Source: Siphlonurus alternatus
Taxonomy: Eukaryota > Arthropoda > Insecta > Ephemeroptera > Siphlonuridae
Length of the DNA: 64,000 nucleotides
Assembly (NCBI GenBank): GCA_949825025.1
Contig: OX463780.1
Span: forward strand, 37,490,979-37,554,978
Direction of reading: 5' to 3'
Shown: positions 19,066 to 35,118 of the stretch, piece by piece
How positions within the stretch are numbered: position 1 is the stretch's first letter
How the letters are laid out: every line of letters starts with the position of its first letter
Made by a program: the position numbers and the translations under genes
Notes under the pieces: model-generated
Database searches by the model: none
The model's input: only the letters and a program-made list of their open reading frames with translations
What the model was told of the DNA's origin: nothing

Positions 19066-20655
19066 CTTCTGCTCTTTCTCGAACTTTAAAAAATCAAGAA
19101 TAATTTGTAGTGTTTGAAAACCACCATAATTCCCTATGGCACTATTCTATATAATATGTGGTGGCTGGTATAGCTTTTCCGGTAATATACCAACTAGCAA
19201 ATGGTGGGTGGATGGGTGGTGGTGGTATATGGGTGGGAGAGATTCTGCAAGCAAACCAAGTAATGTAAGTGCCGCAAATAATGCGAAATTCACGCACATG
19301 TAGGCAAATTTATTTCCAAACTGTGGTATAGATATGAGATATAATAAATTACTTTAAATGTTTTGGCTTTTATATAAATGTTTAGTAATAGGAGGAAATA
19401 TTTTACAACATTTTTTTTTATACATAATTTAATACTTTTTTATGTATACATATATTTTTTTTGTATTTATGATTATGCTTATATTTTATTTCATAGAAAT
19501 TGCAAATACCATCTACATATTTTACATAACAGCCTAAATTTAATCTAGAAAATGTGTGGTACGGGCGGGGGGAGTAAGTGCTGGAAGATCTGAAACCTAC
19601 CCTAAAATTTGGTATTTAAAATGTCCCATATAATATTTTCTGCTATTATTTTTTTATATTTGCTTTATATTTTGCTACCTGCATAGCATGAGACATAAAA
19701 TACATGGTAAAAAATAAACATTACAGAGCACAATAACAAGTCACATATCCTCCACAACTTTACATGCTAATTATATTTTATATTCTAAAATTACTACCAC
19801 AAATTTAATTAAACTTCATTGATAAAGTTAAACTCGTTTTATGTCTATAAAAAATTCCAGGGTGATAATTAATTTGAGCTATGCTGGGTGTTGAACTGGA
19901 ATCTCTATACTTAACTTCAACACCAGCTGCAATGACATCACTACAAGTGTTAGTTTGCATGACATTATTCGGAGCATCATACATCTTTGAAATATACTGT
20001 CACGGAAAATAAGACGAAATTATCCATCCATAACACTTTCTTGGCATTTTAAAAATTAAGAATTTTAAAAAAAAATGAATATCATGGATATCAGCATAAT
20101 GCATCGTAAGTTTTTTAAGATTTTTTAGCCTCAAAATACTATGACGTCGTAGTCATGCAATGTCTATTCATAAATTATGTGTGTTAAATATTTGCATGAC
20201 TTTGACGTCACAGTGTTTTTTAGCACAATTTTGAAGGTGTTAGAGGATTAAAAAAGCTGAAAATAATTAACAGTACATAAATCAAGCTGCTTTATCCAAA
20301 TATGCAATCACAATTTCATGCAGGTTATATAACTAAATGTTGCCTCGCTTTTTTCCCCCTTCATATTAACTTAACAAAATGTGGTAGCAAATTTTCAATG
20401 TGGACATTACATTGTTACAAGGGACAAAACCTTAAGTTTGTTACACTATATATTATAATAATGTGTAGGTAAAATTTTGCTTGACATGTGTTCACAAGAA
20501 AATGTTAGAGCATGGAAATAATTTTTTTAATTAATCATAAATATATAATCCCAGTGACACAATGTTCCAAGTATTTTATTCGAAATAACGTCAGAACTTC
20601 AATAATGAAAAGCAGCACGTAACGTTAAAATTCTCAGAACAATTATAATTGAATA
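19066..20655. other. AT-rich non-coding stretch
   Basis: No gene is recognised. TGACGTCA lies at 20203-20210, inside the hairpin annotated at 20133-20219. A GGGTGG-rich patch at 19200-19245 and GCGGGGGGAG near 19565 are isolated GC-rich spots without other signals. The last bases, up to the TA at 20654-20655, border the long inverted-repeat element. Confidence 0.45.
20133..20219. repeat. 28 bp inverted repeat around TGACGT motifs
   Basis: Arms 20133-20160 and 20192-20219 pair with about five mismatches. Each contains a TGACGT-type core next to GTCATGCAA or its complement. The loop is about 31 bases. It may be a remnant of a MITE or a real hairpin. I cannot separate these. Confidence 0.5.
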
Positions 20656-21885
20656 GTCAGGGGAATAAGAGGAAAAATCGCGCGTTTAGTGAAGAAAGCA
20701 TGAATTTTTTTTTTGGTGGTAGAGTTCACCCCAAAGATCAATTTTTTTGGCGGAGTCGCGCGAAAATGATCTTGGTTCGACCCCCCGTGACCTTTGACCC
20801 CGCGCTTCTTAATTATTTTTTCCTGCCTATACTTTTCATTTTAGAGGAAAAATGCACTCTTGCAAAACTGTTTGTAATAATGAAAAGGTGATAAGAAAAA
20901 AAAATCAAGTTCTTAAATTAATTATTTTCAAAATGGCGGCTAATTAACTTAATTAATTCATGAATTCTTCGTACCTTTCGATGAATTTCTCTTAACTTTT
21001 GATATTTATGTTGAAATTAAACCTCGCTTATTGTACACACACATTTTGTGGTACCAAAAGTAATTAAATTAAGTCATTACTTGCACATAATTAGGCAAAT
21101 TATTGATTTAATTGAGTAGGACCAGGTAACACTGTGTAGGCCATCTAGTTCAAGAATATTATGAAACAGCTTTAACAAGCTGACACGTGACTTACAAGTT
21201 GTTGGGAACCCCCCTGAACACACTGTTAGAAACTTTCCAAAAGTCCCATGTAGAATAAGGTCAAAAATCCGGGTTTGTCCCGGAATCCAAAAACATTTTT
21301 TTCCCGCGTGAATAATTGACGTAGCGTTTTGCAAAATACATCAATTTGAAGCTTATACTACCAATAATTTAGGAAAAATACTTAATCATATTTTAAAGTA
21401 TTTTATCATATGATTAATTAAGGTATTAACTAAAACGCTAATTAGCGTGGTCCAATAAATTTTCAAAATGGAATATTTCTGAAGTTCTTGCGCGCATTGA
21501 TTTTGAGTTTATTATCACATTATGAGATCGTTTAATTTAATTGAAACGTTTTTGTTTCATACTTCTTACTTGCATAGAATTTTAGTTACAATATGCAGAA
21601 GTGCGCAATTCAAGGAAGCGCATATACATGCATATATGGGCCATATCTGTGGTATATTAATTAGCAGCCACTACGTCTCTGTAACACACAATACAATGTA
21701 AACGATCGAGATATCAACAGCATATCTGTAATAACTTGCTCGTTCTCTAAATATGTTTTTTTTTTTCCTCTCGGGGAGAAAAAATTTGGGGGTGGGAAGG
21801 GGTATTCGAAATACTGCTGTTAATAATTGATGCAACGCCTGCAGTATAAGAGCCAACACCACGGTTCCATTTACCCCCTTTTTAT
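20656..21885 (+). repeat. Left inverted arm of the long-TIR element
   Basis: It matches 23290-24530 in reverse complement nearly throughout. Differences seen are a 10 bp deletion close to the outer end (right arm AATAGTCGAA, absent here near 20678) and a handful of substitutions, for example near 21729 and 21594. Both arms carry the same 85-codon open frame (21077-21334 minus here). It lacks homology I know, and identical arms would preserve it anyway, so I do not call it a gene. Confidence 0.85.
20788..20800 (-). promoter_or_regulatory. DR1-type nuclear receptor half-site pair in left arm
   Basis: The minus strand reads GGGTCAAAGGTCA, a direct repeat of the RGGTCA half-site with one-base spacing. 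This is the kind of site bound by HNF4 and RXR-type receptors. It is one base from the textbook AGGTCAAAGGTCA. Function is inferred from the motif alone. Confidence 0.4.
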
Positions 21886-22338
21886 TCCTAATTTTACATT
21901 GAAACGAACTTGAAGAGTGGAGGGGGGGAGGGGGATATAAAAGGGAAATCTCTCAATTGATGCATAAAAAATATGTAATTAATTACCACATATATGAGCT
22001 TTATTTAAACTATTTTTTATTTAATTACTCATAAAAAATATGCATATATTAAAAAAAATAAAAAAATAATTAATAATCCATTTAAAGTACCCATCTGAAT
22101 CGGATATTTTTTCAAGGTGGAGACAATATTGTTGGATCTTTTAATTTTCTTTTTGTTTTTGTTAATTGAAATGTAAATTGAAGCATGCGTGCGTACAGAT
22201 CTCGGAACAGCTTGAACTTCGATATTGCCTGTATGCTGGGTTTTGAGCGATCGAGTTAAGAAACAGTAAGAATAACAACCACCCCCGAGTCTCATCCATA
22301 CCCACTAAAATCTGGGTCATAATAAAACATGGGCACAA

Positions 22339-22477
22339 GGGGCATTCACAAAGTCTTAAGGCCACATTTAAGGCTCGATAATTTAAAGCTTGATTTTAGA
22401 CGTGTTTTTTAGACCCAAAATTTCTGGTCTTAAATTATTGAGCCTTAAATGTGGCCTTAAGGCTTTGTGAATGCCCC
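22339..22477. mobile_element. 139 bp hairpin MITE
   Basis: GGGGCATTCACAAAG at the left end is matched by CTTTGTGAATGCCCC at the right. The arms continue through CTTAAGGCCACATTTAAGGCTC and an AATTTAA block, giving about 50 bp of near-perfect pairing and a loop of about 35 bases. The GGGGCATTCAC terminus resembles animal PIF/Harbinger- or hAT-type MITEs, but flanks CAA and TAT show no duplication, so the family is open. It sits directly beside the poly(A) end of the SINE-like element. Confidence 0.75.
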
Positions 22478-22482
22478 TATAA

Positions 22483-22844
22483 TTTTTTTTTTTTTACAAG
22501 GATACACCCCTAAGAGCTTACAGCTCGCGGCGGGGTACTGGGTAGGGATAAGGTAGGGAACGGATAGTGGCCACGGCCTGCATGCTTACGCGTCCCAGCA
22601 TTCGCTGAGGTGAGACTGAGGGAACCGTGGAAAACCTCAGTCAGGACGGACACCTCTACTTTTTCTCAATGGACCAAAGCGATATCCAAAGCCTGAGGAA
22701 CCACACACAAGTGCATCACTGCACTGGGTGGAAAGTGAGGTGAAATTTACCCCAGGGAGGGAGCAACGTATTTTTTACTTGAAACGGTCACCCATCCAAG
22801 TACTAACCACGCTCGACGTAGCCTGACTTCGGTGATCTAACGAG
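22483..22844 (-). mobile_element. SINE-like element with 5S rRNA-derived head
   Basis: Read on the minus strand, the element begins with sequence matching the middle of 5S rRNA (22844 down to 22785), continues through a GC-rich body with no reading frame, and ends in a 13-base A tail (22495-22483). That order, a 5S promoter head then body then A tail, is the layout of 5S-derived SINEs (SINE3 class) transcribed by RNA polymerase III from an internal type 1 promoter. The first 30 or so bases of 5S are absent, so the copy is 5' truncated or the family starts inside 5S. No clear target duplication was found. A chance 5S pseudogene beside unrelated sequence is the alternative. Confidence 0.72.
22785..22844 (-). 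pseudogene. 5S rRNA-derived segment (internal control region)
   Basis: The minus strand reads GATCACCGAAGTC, then ACGTCGAGCGTGGTTAGTAC, then TTGGATGGGTGACCG. These match the conserved central and box C portions of animal 5S rRNA in order, with only small changes (CGAG for CGGG; AGTCAGGCTA for AGTTAAGCAA). About 60 of the usual 120 bases are present, and both ends of a true 5S gene are missing. It is therefore a derived copy and not a functional 5S gene. Confidence 0.85.
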
Positions 22845-23289
22845 ATTTAAGTAATAAGAGAGTAATACATATATTATACATATTGATATTATATATAAGA
22901 CAAGCTATACCTGCTATACTGAAAAGGTATTTGAATCATATTTGTTATCGTGAATAAAATTTAATGCAATCCTATATTGACATAAAAGTATTTTGTTTTC
23001 GTATAAAAACATATGAGAAACAATGCATGACTTTCATTATAAAGTTTATTTCATAATTATAATTATATATATTATACTGTAGTTATTTTATTCTGAAAGT
23101 TTAATACAAAATAATACAACGCTTATAAATAATAATCTGTTGTCGTCATTTTCTTCTTATTGCGTATATTATTATTTATTTCTCTCTCTTATTATAGCAA
23201 CAATTTTTTTTATCTTCAACACATTAATGATACTCATAATTAATAATACGATCAAATAATTATGTTAAATTTGCAATCTTTTCAGAAAT

Positions 23290-24530
23290 AATAAGGGGGT
23301 AAATGGAACAGTGGTGTTGGCTCTTATACTGCAGGCGTTGCATCAATTATTAACAGCAGTATTTCGAATACCCCTTCCCACCCCCAAATTCTTTCTCCCC
23401 GAGAGGGAAAAAAAAAAAAAACATATTTAGAGAACGAGCAAGTTATTATAGATATGCTGTTGATATCTCGATCGTTTACATTGTATTGTGTGTTACAGAG
23501 ACGTAGTGGCTGCTAATTAATATACCACAGATATGGCCCATATATGCATGTATATGCGCTTCCTTGAATTGCGCACTTCTGCATACTGTAACTAAAATTC
23601 TATGCAAGTAAGAAGTATGAAACAAAAACGTTTCAATTAAATTAAACGATCTCATAATGTGATAATAAACTCAAAATCAATGCGCGCAAGAACTTCAGAA
23701 ATATTCCATTTTGAAAATTTATTGGACCACGCTAATTAGCGTTTTAGTTAATACCTTAATTAATCATATGATAAAATACTTTAAAATATGATTAAGTATT
23801 TTTCCTAAATTATTGGTAGTATAAGCTTCAAATTGATGTATTTTGCAAAACGCTACGTCAATTATTCACGCGGGAAAAAAATGTTTTTGGATTCCGGGAC
23901 AAACCCGGATTTTTGACCTTATTCTACATGGGACTTTTGGAAAGTTTCTAACAGTGTGTTCAGGGGGGTTCCCAACAACTTGTAAGTCACGTGTCAGCTT
24001 GTTAAAGCTGTTTCATAATATTCTTGAACTAGATGGCCTACACAGTGTTACCTGGTCCTACTCAATTAAATCAATAATTTGCCTAATTATGTGCAAGTAA
24101 TGACTTAATTTAATTACTTTTGGTACCACAAAATGTGTGTGTACAATAAGCGAGGTTTAATTTCAACATAAATATCAAAAGTTAAGAGAAATTCATCGAA
24201 AGGTACGAAGAATTCATGAATTAATTAAGTTAATTAGCCGCCATTTTGAAAATAATTAATTTAAGAACTTGATTTTTTTTTCTTATCACCTTTTCATTAT
24301 TACAAACAGTTTTGCAAGAGTGCATTTTTCCTCTAAAATGAAAAGTATAGGCAGGAAAAAATAATTAAGAAGCGCGGGGTCAAAGGTCACGGGGGGTCGA
24401 ACCAAGATCATTTTCGCGCGACTCCGCCAAAAAAATTGATCTTTGGGGTGAACTCTACCACCAAAAAAAAATTCATGCTTTCTTCACTAAACGCGCGATT
24501 TCGACTATTTTTTCCTCTTATTCCCCTGAC
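23290..24530 (-). repeat. Right inverted arm of the long-TIR element
   Basis: This is the reverse complement of 20656-21885 and retains the roughly 10 bp near 24500-24512 that the left arm lacks. It carries the mirror copy of the DR1-like site and the same 85-codon frame (23843-24100 plus). Confidence 0.85.
24377..24389 (+). promoter_or_regulatory. DR1-type nuclear receptor half-site pair in right arm
   Basis: GGGTCAAAGGTCA is the mirror copy of the site at 20788-20800. It gives the element two such sites pointing in opposite directions near its two ends. Confidence 0.4.
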
Positions 24531-24532
24531 TA

Positions 24533-29429
<4,897 letters not shown>

Positions 29430-30277
29430 TCTCAGCCTCGTTGCAAGGATCACGACTCCATCAATTCAACGCAACACAACAGAACAATTCTCCTCCTTCT
29501 ACGACCACCAATACACCCTTCCATATAGTGATCACCATTGCTCTATACTATGTTCTCCAATATGGCACCGTACTCGTTGCAAAGTAAACACATTGTATAG
29601 TAATGAATAGCAGTTACGTACGTGGTATCTATACAAAACACATTATTATCAAGCTCGAGGTCATACTGTAAAGGTCATATAACAAAAATTGGTGCTCATA
29701 AAAAAAAATTATGTCATTTACTTTATTTTTTTTTTGTTTTGTAAAGGATATTATATATACTTACATAATAATTAAGTCATTAAAAAATGTAATTAATAAT
29801 AAATGCATTATCTACTTTTCTGAAGAGTGACTTAAAAATAATAAATCTCGTGACGGAAACCTTTATAATTATGATATAGAAGATACTGAGATAACAAAAT
29901 TAATTTAAAAAAATATATATAATTTCAAACTAAAAAGTGCATATTTTAGTTACTCGACAACATTATAAAACCAGCCCGGTGGGGTTCTCCTCCACTTTGG
30001 TTCTGACAGTGAGTGCAGGTCGAGCGCGTGTGAGGGAAAATTCTTTTCTCTCTGGCAGTGCGTGTGGAGCGTCTGTGCGTGTCCTTTTGTGGCACGCGTG
30101 CACACAAACCTCAGTCCTGCCACGCAAACACACGTGTCCATACTGTGTTGATACCCAAGTCACTTTTATTGGCATTTTACCACCATACTTTATCATTTTG
30201 TCTATCAAAGTGTAACCGATATTTAAGAAACAGTAAAAAATAGCATACTTACATTTTTGTCAGATACAATAAATCTC
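29430..30277. other. Non-coding stretch with a GC-richer patch at 29965-30150
   Basis: The patch 29965-30150 has balanced base composition and open frames on both strands, but none matches a family I know. AGCGCGTGTGAGG and GCACGCGTGCAC are CpG-containing motifs within it. It is a possible promoter or untranslated exon, unproven. Confidence 0.4.
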
Positions 30278-30385
30278 TTCATAAACGCTGCCCAGTATAC
30301 ACTTTCTGCACCCGATCGACCTTATGTCCAAGTGTATAAGGTCTATTGGGTGCAGAAAGTGCGTACTGAGGCAGGGTTGATGAAC
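30278..30385. mobile_element. Short hairpin MITE, copy 1 of 2
   Basis: About 108 bp folding on itself. CACTTTCTGCACCCGATCGACC on the left pairs with GGTCTATTGGGTGCAGAAAGTG on the right, with further imperfect pairing outward (TTCATAAACGCTGCC against GGCAGGGTTGATGAA). A second copy lies at 42894-43018 with the same arm order and a similar CTTATGTSCAAG loop. Confidence 0.75.
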
Positions 30386-31939
30386 TGACCTAAAATGTTG
30401 CATAAATTTGTAACTGTCGGTGTAAGTAGTTTGGTACATTAATTTAAATTATTTATATTAATATTTTGTTTACATATAAACAATTTTAAATTAAACCACC
30501 ATTATATATTATTATCACATATATCGAGAGATTTACTATTTTAATAACTAAAGATTACATTTAAACATATATATAATGATATGTGTGTGTGGTTTAATTT
30601 AAAATTGTTTATCAAAATAATTCAAATAGTATACGCTAATTCAATTGAACATTTTTAATTAAAAATATATTAATAAGATTTTAAATTAGCTTAACTCAAA
30701 CTTAATAATCAAAGTTTACAGATCTTAAATACGTTTCATTAATTTTTAATTTCGTATCAACATTTTTTTTCCACTTTTTATTTAAGTGTGTTAACTCAAA
30801 CACTGAATATTCTTCCTCATACTTTTAAATAAACTTTGTCGCTTTGGTACCTGAAAAGTGAAAAGTGGAAAAACTTTCAATATTCCTCCCATTGATTGAA
30901 ACCTCTTTATATTTACACTTTTTAGTAACTCACTCTCACTGTGTTGTTTACTGTGCAAAAATGGTAACATGGCATATCTTGACAAATTAAAAGTCAAGTT
31001 TCAAAAATTTAATTATAAAATAAATTTAAGATGCGTGTAATGACTAACTATCCAAGCATGTGTTAATTAATTTATTTACTTTTATATAAAATTTTAATTA
31101 ATATTATAAATTTTTTATAATATACATATATTTATTTAATCATTCCATTTTCGTTAAATTAATATATAAGCCTACGCAAATATATAAAGTTGAAGGTAAA
31201 TATTAAAAGTTAGACTCATTGTATAGTTAATTAAAGTTGAATAATATTTATTCATATAGTGTTGTTTTTTTTTATTATGAAAGTAAAGACAAAAATGTAA
31301 CATTAATTAATTCTACGCTACCTCTCATTCTGTCTCTCTCTCTTTTTCTCATTTCTGTATGCTCAGCAACAAACAAATTAATTACGTAACTCGCACACAA
31401 TGTCCACCTGGTCTTATTGTTGTAGGTGACTTTATTGTAACAAACTCCCATTGTTATTATTTTATATTTGAAGTAAACAATATTATAATCATCATCAATG
31501 TAGGAAGAATAATAACTGCATTGCAGCTATTTAATTAATAATAATTTCTATCAAACTATGCAAACAAAATTTAATTAAAATTAATTTCGTTGTCAAGAAG
31601 CATTATTTTTCTCACGCACAATTTTAATAATAACTGCTATTTTGTTCCAAACATATACGCAATAAGGGGGAATGGGTCGTTTAAACTTTCCCCGAATTAA
31701 ACTCAGAACATCAGCAGAGTCCATCCTATGTACCCTCTCACGTGCATGATAAGATAAAACTCTTCCCAAATATTATTTAAATAAAGAACTTCCTTCAATT
31801 TTTCCCGTGACTACACTCTATACTCTACGTATTTCCATGTACCCCCCACATCTCTTCTTTTAAAAAAATATGAAGTCTCTATGAAATATTCTAATGTTGA
31901 TTATGATCAAGAAGTATAGTATTGTTGCATTTCATGTAC
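30386..31939. other. AT-rich non-coding stretch
   Basis: No gene is recognised. The sequence is AT-rich with one minus-strand open frame (30791-30997) of no recognisable family. A small TCTCTC patch lies near 31333. Confidence 0.5.
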
Positions 31940-31943
31940 TTAA

Positions 31944-32328
31944 GATAGAGATAACGCCGAACAGCTGATAAACGTAATGCCCTTTGATTAACATGTAAAC
32001 CTTAGCAAATGGACAAAAATTCTGAAATTTTTTTGGGAGGCAGATATTAGTGCCTAAAAGCCATATAAAAAATTTCAAAACGATTTAACGAGCCGATTTT
32101 TTGTAATTAATTTTTTTAATTTTCAGCATAGGGCTTTCCCATGGAGAGCCAAACTAAAAAAATAATTTAAAAAAATCGGCTCGTTAAATGTTTTTGAAAC
32201 TTTTGCTATGGCTTTTAGGCACTAATATCTGCCTCTCAAAAAAAATTCAGAATTTTTGTCAATTTGCTAAGGTTTACATGTTAATCAAAGGGGATTACGT
32301 CGAACAGCTGTTCGACGTTATCTCTACC
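31944..32328. mobile_element. Palindromic MITE with TTAA target duplication (385 bp)
   Basis: The ends read GATAGAGATAACGCCGAACAG and the complement of GGTAGAGATAACGTCGAACAG, flanked on each side by TTAA (31940-31943, 32329-32332). The arms pair over about 150 bases, including CTTTGATTAACATGTAAACC and the block TCGGCTCGTTAAA. A TTAA duplication is typical of piggyBac and Kolobok elements. There is no coding sequence. The right arm holds the perfect palindrome GTCGAACAGCTGTTCGAC. Confidence 0.8.
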
Positions 32329-32332
32329 TTAA

Positions 32333-34973
32333 ATATCCCTATATAATATATATTTTTTTCTTTTTTAAGTAAATATGTCATATCTTTGATAAAACAGTCT
32401 TAATGTAAAATTATACACACTATGTTGATACATATTACATCAAAAGCTCTTATGTGCTATTGTGTGTACGTATGTTTATACACATTATGGAGAGCTCGTA
32501 CATTAATTGTGAGTCAGGCCACTTACATCAAAGCAATTAGAAATTAAAGGTAGGTCAAAATATATTGATTATCGATAATAAAATAAGAAACATAATTTAA
32601 TATATTTACAACAATTTTAATATATATCTAGTGAATATTATTTATTTTAATATTTATAATTATATTTTAACATCAAGTAATTTGTAATTATTTGTATTAC
32701 CTCTTAGATATAATTACCTTGGTAAGTACACTGGTAGTGGACTTGCCACATCAGGCAAGTGAGAGCTCATTTTACTAAGCACTTGCAGTAAACGTCATGT
32801 TGGTGTAAATTATGGCATGCTTTAAAACTAGAATCTAACAGAAAGTACATAAGCATATAACTAAAGAATATATCAAGAGCTAATCAAATTTACTTTAGTG
32901 TACGATTTCTCTTATTACTGTGTATAGAAATTATAAAGTTTATGAACAGCTGCCAAGACAATTTTACAATGTCTTACTTATGAATATTTTATATCACTTT
33001 ATTATCCTGTGTATGTACTCAACACTATGAATACAAAAATGTAAAACTCTGTAATCATAATATGACAGTGAAAAATAAGAAAAAAGGGGGCTACAAAAAA
33101 AGGGAATGTATATATTATAACATAATGAATTAAGTTATTGTTCTCTTTTCTTTTTTTTTAAGCATGTCAACACCATGTCTTGCATTGTAAAATATGTTCG
33201 TATATGAAAAAGTTTTAAGCTTATCTGTCAAAATTCTTATTTTTTTTTTAAAGTAAGATTAAGTACGTTAAGTTAAGAATTGATAATGAAAATGTTAAAA
33301 ACATGTTTGTTTTTTTATACATGGAATAAGTAATTTTATTATTTTTCTCATGTTGTCATTTTAATATTACAAAACGTGTTTTAATGTAATTTCCTTTTTG
33401 TTAATTTATCCTAAAAATACATGGGAATTCAATTCAATTTAATATATATTATACTGTATTTTTCATGTGCTTAGTTCTGAAAAATTAAAAATATTATAAA
33501 AACCAACAAAATCTTTCACTTTCCAGCCGCTTCTCCGTAGTAGTTTGTGTTTATCCTTTGTGAGTTCAAAACAATTCATGGTTCAATTAACAATTTCAAA
33601 TAATCTTTTAACACATGTTTTGACACTATCCATGGTGATTGATGTTTCTACAGTTCCCTCAGTATGCTTCAGTAAAGTGTATCATAAGCCCTATTAATAA
33701 TATTTATAAACTTGGTTATATATAATTCTGAAAAACACTAAAAATTAGCTCAAACAGTATTATATGGTGAAATATAATATTTATGCTAAAATAAATATAG
33801 TAATATAACAACGTTTCATTTGAAAATGGTGCAGAAGTGTTACATAATGATACCTTCTCCACAGATGTAAATCTCCTACCAACTTGAATGTTCTAAGCCG
33901 GAGTATATTAGCTGCAGGAACTAGCCAACCAACTAGGGGATATGTCTAACATAGCTAAACCTTGTAGAACGTGATTCCCTTGGGTGTGCAAGGTTCTTAG
34001 CCTTGTGCCTATATTCCACCCCAACCACCTCCTTTATGATATTGCACAGCCGCATGTATAATATGTGAGTCAACTTAAATTGACATGATGCTTCATTCGT
34101 AACATGTGCGCTAACTTCAGAATTATTTAAATAGAAAAACTAAAAATTATAAATAAAATACTAAAGTATATGTTGCACAAAATTAATTCCCCCATCAGAA
34201 AGGACATATTTAATATACACACATATTCTTATTGAATTGTCTTTAAAATTATGAAATTTCTACATATTAAATTACTGCAAAAAATTACTTACCGGTACGA
34301 CACTTTTTTTTAATATTTAATTCTACTATATATGTCAATATTAATATTACAACATGATTATTATCTTGCCTCTTTATACCATCATAAACTTATGGTATTG
34401 AAGTTAATTCAAACCTTCCCAAATGTCAAAATACATTACATAAAATGTAAATTTATCAAATCTTCTAGGGGTGACCTATATATAAAAAAAAAGCTTTTAC
34501 CACACTCGATATTTCATAATATGGTTTATTCTATGTTTTGAGACACATTTTTTTATATGACGCTCAATATTTTGACGACTGTGGCGGTACCATGTGACGT
34601 CATGGAGAATTCACTTGACCCGATCTCACATCACTTAATCTCCCTACACAGTCAGGGTAGCACCACCATCGTATGCTTGCTAACGTAGCGTAGAGAAATC
34701 GCGAGGGACGGAGCCAAATTACTCTATGATCGAGAGGATCGGCCAAAGTTTGCACAGCAAGAAGTTTATGACTCTCCTCTTGGCCCAGCCAATATTTTCT
34801 ACTCGGCTGTTACGGACGACGCTGCAGCCGCTCTAAGAGTTCCTATATAGCTAGCTTGCCATATTTTCCTTAGAACCATTCATCATTTTCGCCCCATTGG
34901 GTAGTGGCGGGATTTATGATTGGTGCGGGCGGTTATATCGGTGTGTGAGAGCAAAAAGGGGATAAGAAGGAGA
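32333..34973. other. Non-coding stretch with a GC-richer patch at 34560-34970
   Basis: 32333-34560 is AT-rich with nothing recognised. From 34560 to the GA repeat the composition changes, with CpG, a GGCGGTACC block, TGACGTCA at 34595-34602, CCAAT at 34788-34792 and ATTGG at 34898. A short ATG frame at 34768 would encode a Leu-rich start but stops after 22 codons without a donor site. This is the best promoter-like patch upstream of the Ig exon (3.5 kb away), but it is only a candidate. Confidence 0.4.

Positions 34974-35118
<145 letters not shown>

Larger units (their letters stand above)
20656..24530. mobile_element. Long-terminal-inverted-repeat DNA element, 3.9 kb, non-autonomous
   Basis: Two arms of about 1.23 kb, inverted and about 99% identical by eye, enclose a 1.4 kb spacer. 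The termini read GTCAGGGGAATAAGAGG and its complement and are flanked by TA on both sides (20654-20655, 24531-24532), consistent with a 2 bp target duplication. GAA next to TA is an alternative reading. No transposase is visible. The spacer holds a 139 bp hairpin MITE and a 5S-rRNA-headed SINE-like element, so it has itself been a target for insertions. The superfamily is not assigned. Confidence 0.8.

Noticed and set aside
21077..21334. 85-codon frame conserved identically in both arms of the long-TIR element (also 23843-24100)
   Set aside because: Identity between the arms is explained by their origin as inverted copies. No known domain, and base composition is like the rest of the arm.
22785..22844. 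Functional 5S rRNA gene
   Set aside because: Only the central half of 5S is present. The 5' and 3' strands that form the closing helix are missing.
31944..32328. Assignment of the TTAA element to piggyBac specifically
   Set aside because: Kolobok elements also duplicate TTAA and no transposase is present, so only the duplication class is stated.
32700..32830. Possible tRNA or other small RNA gene in the mixed-composition stretch
   Set aside because: No cloverleaf, box A/box B pair or other RNA gene signature could be made out by eye.
34768..34836. Short Leu-rich ATG frame resembling a signal peptide start
   Set aside because: It stops after 22 codons with no splice donor before the stop. 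Likely chance in a GC-richer patch.
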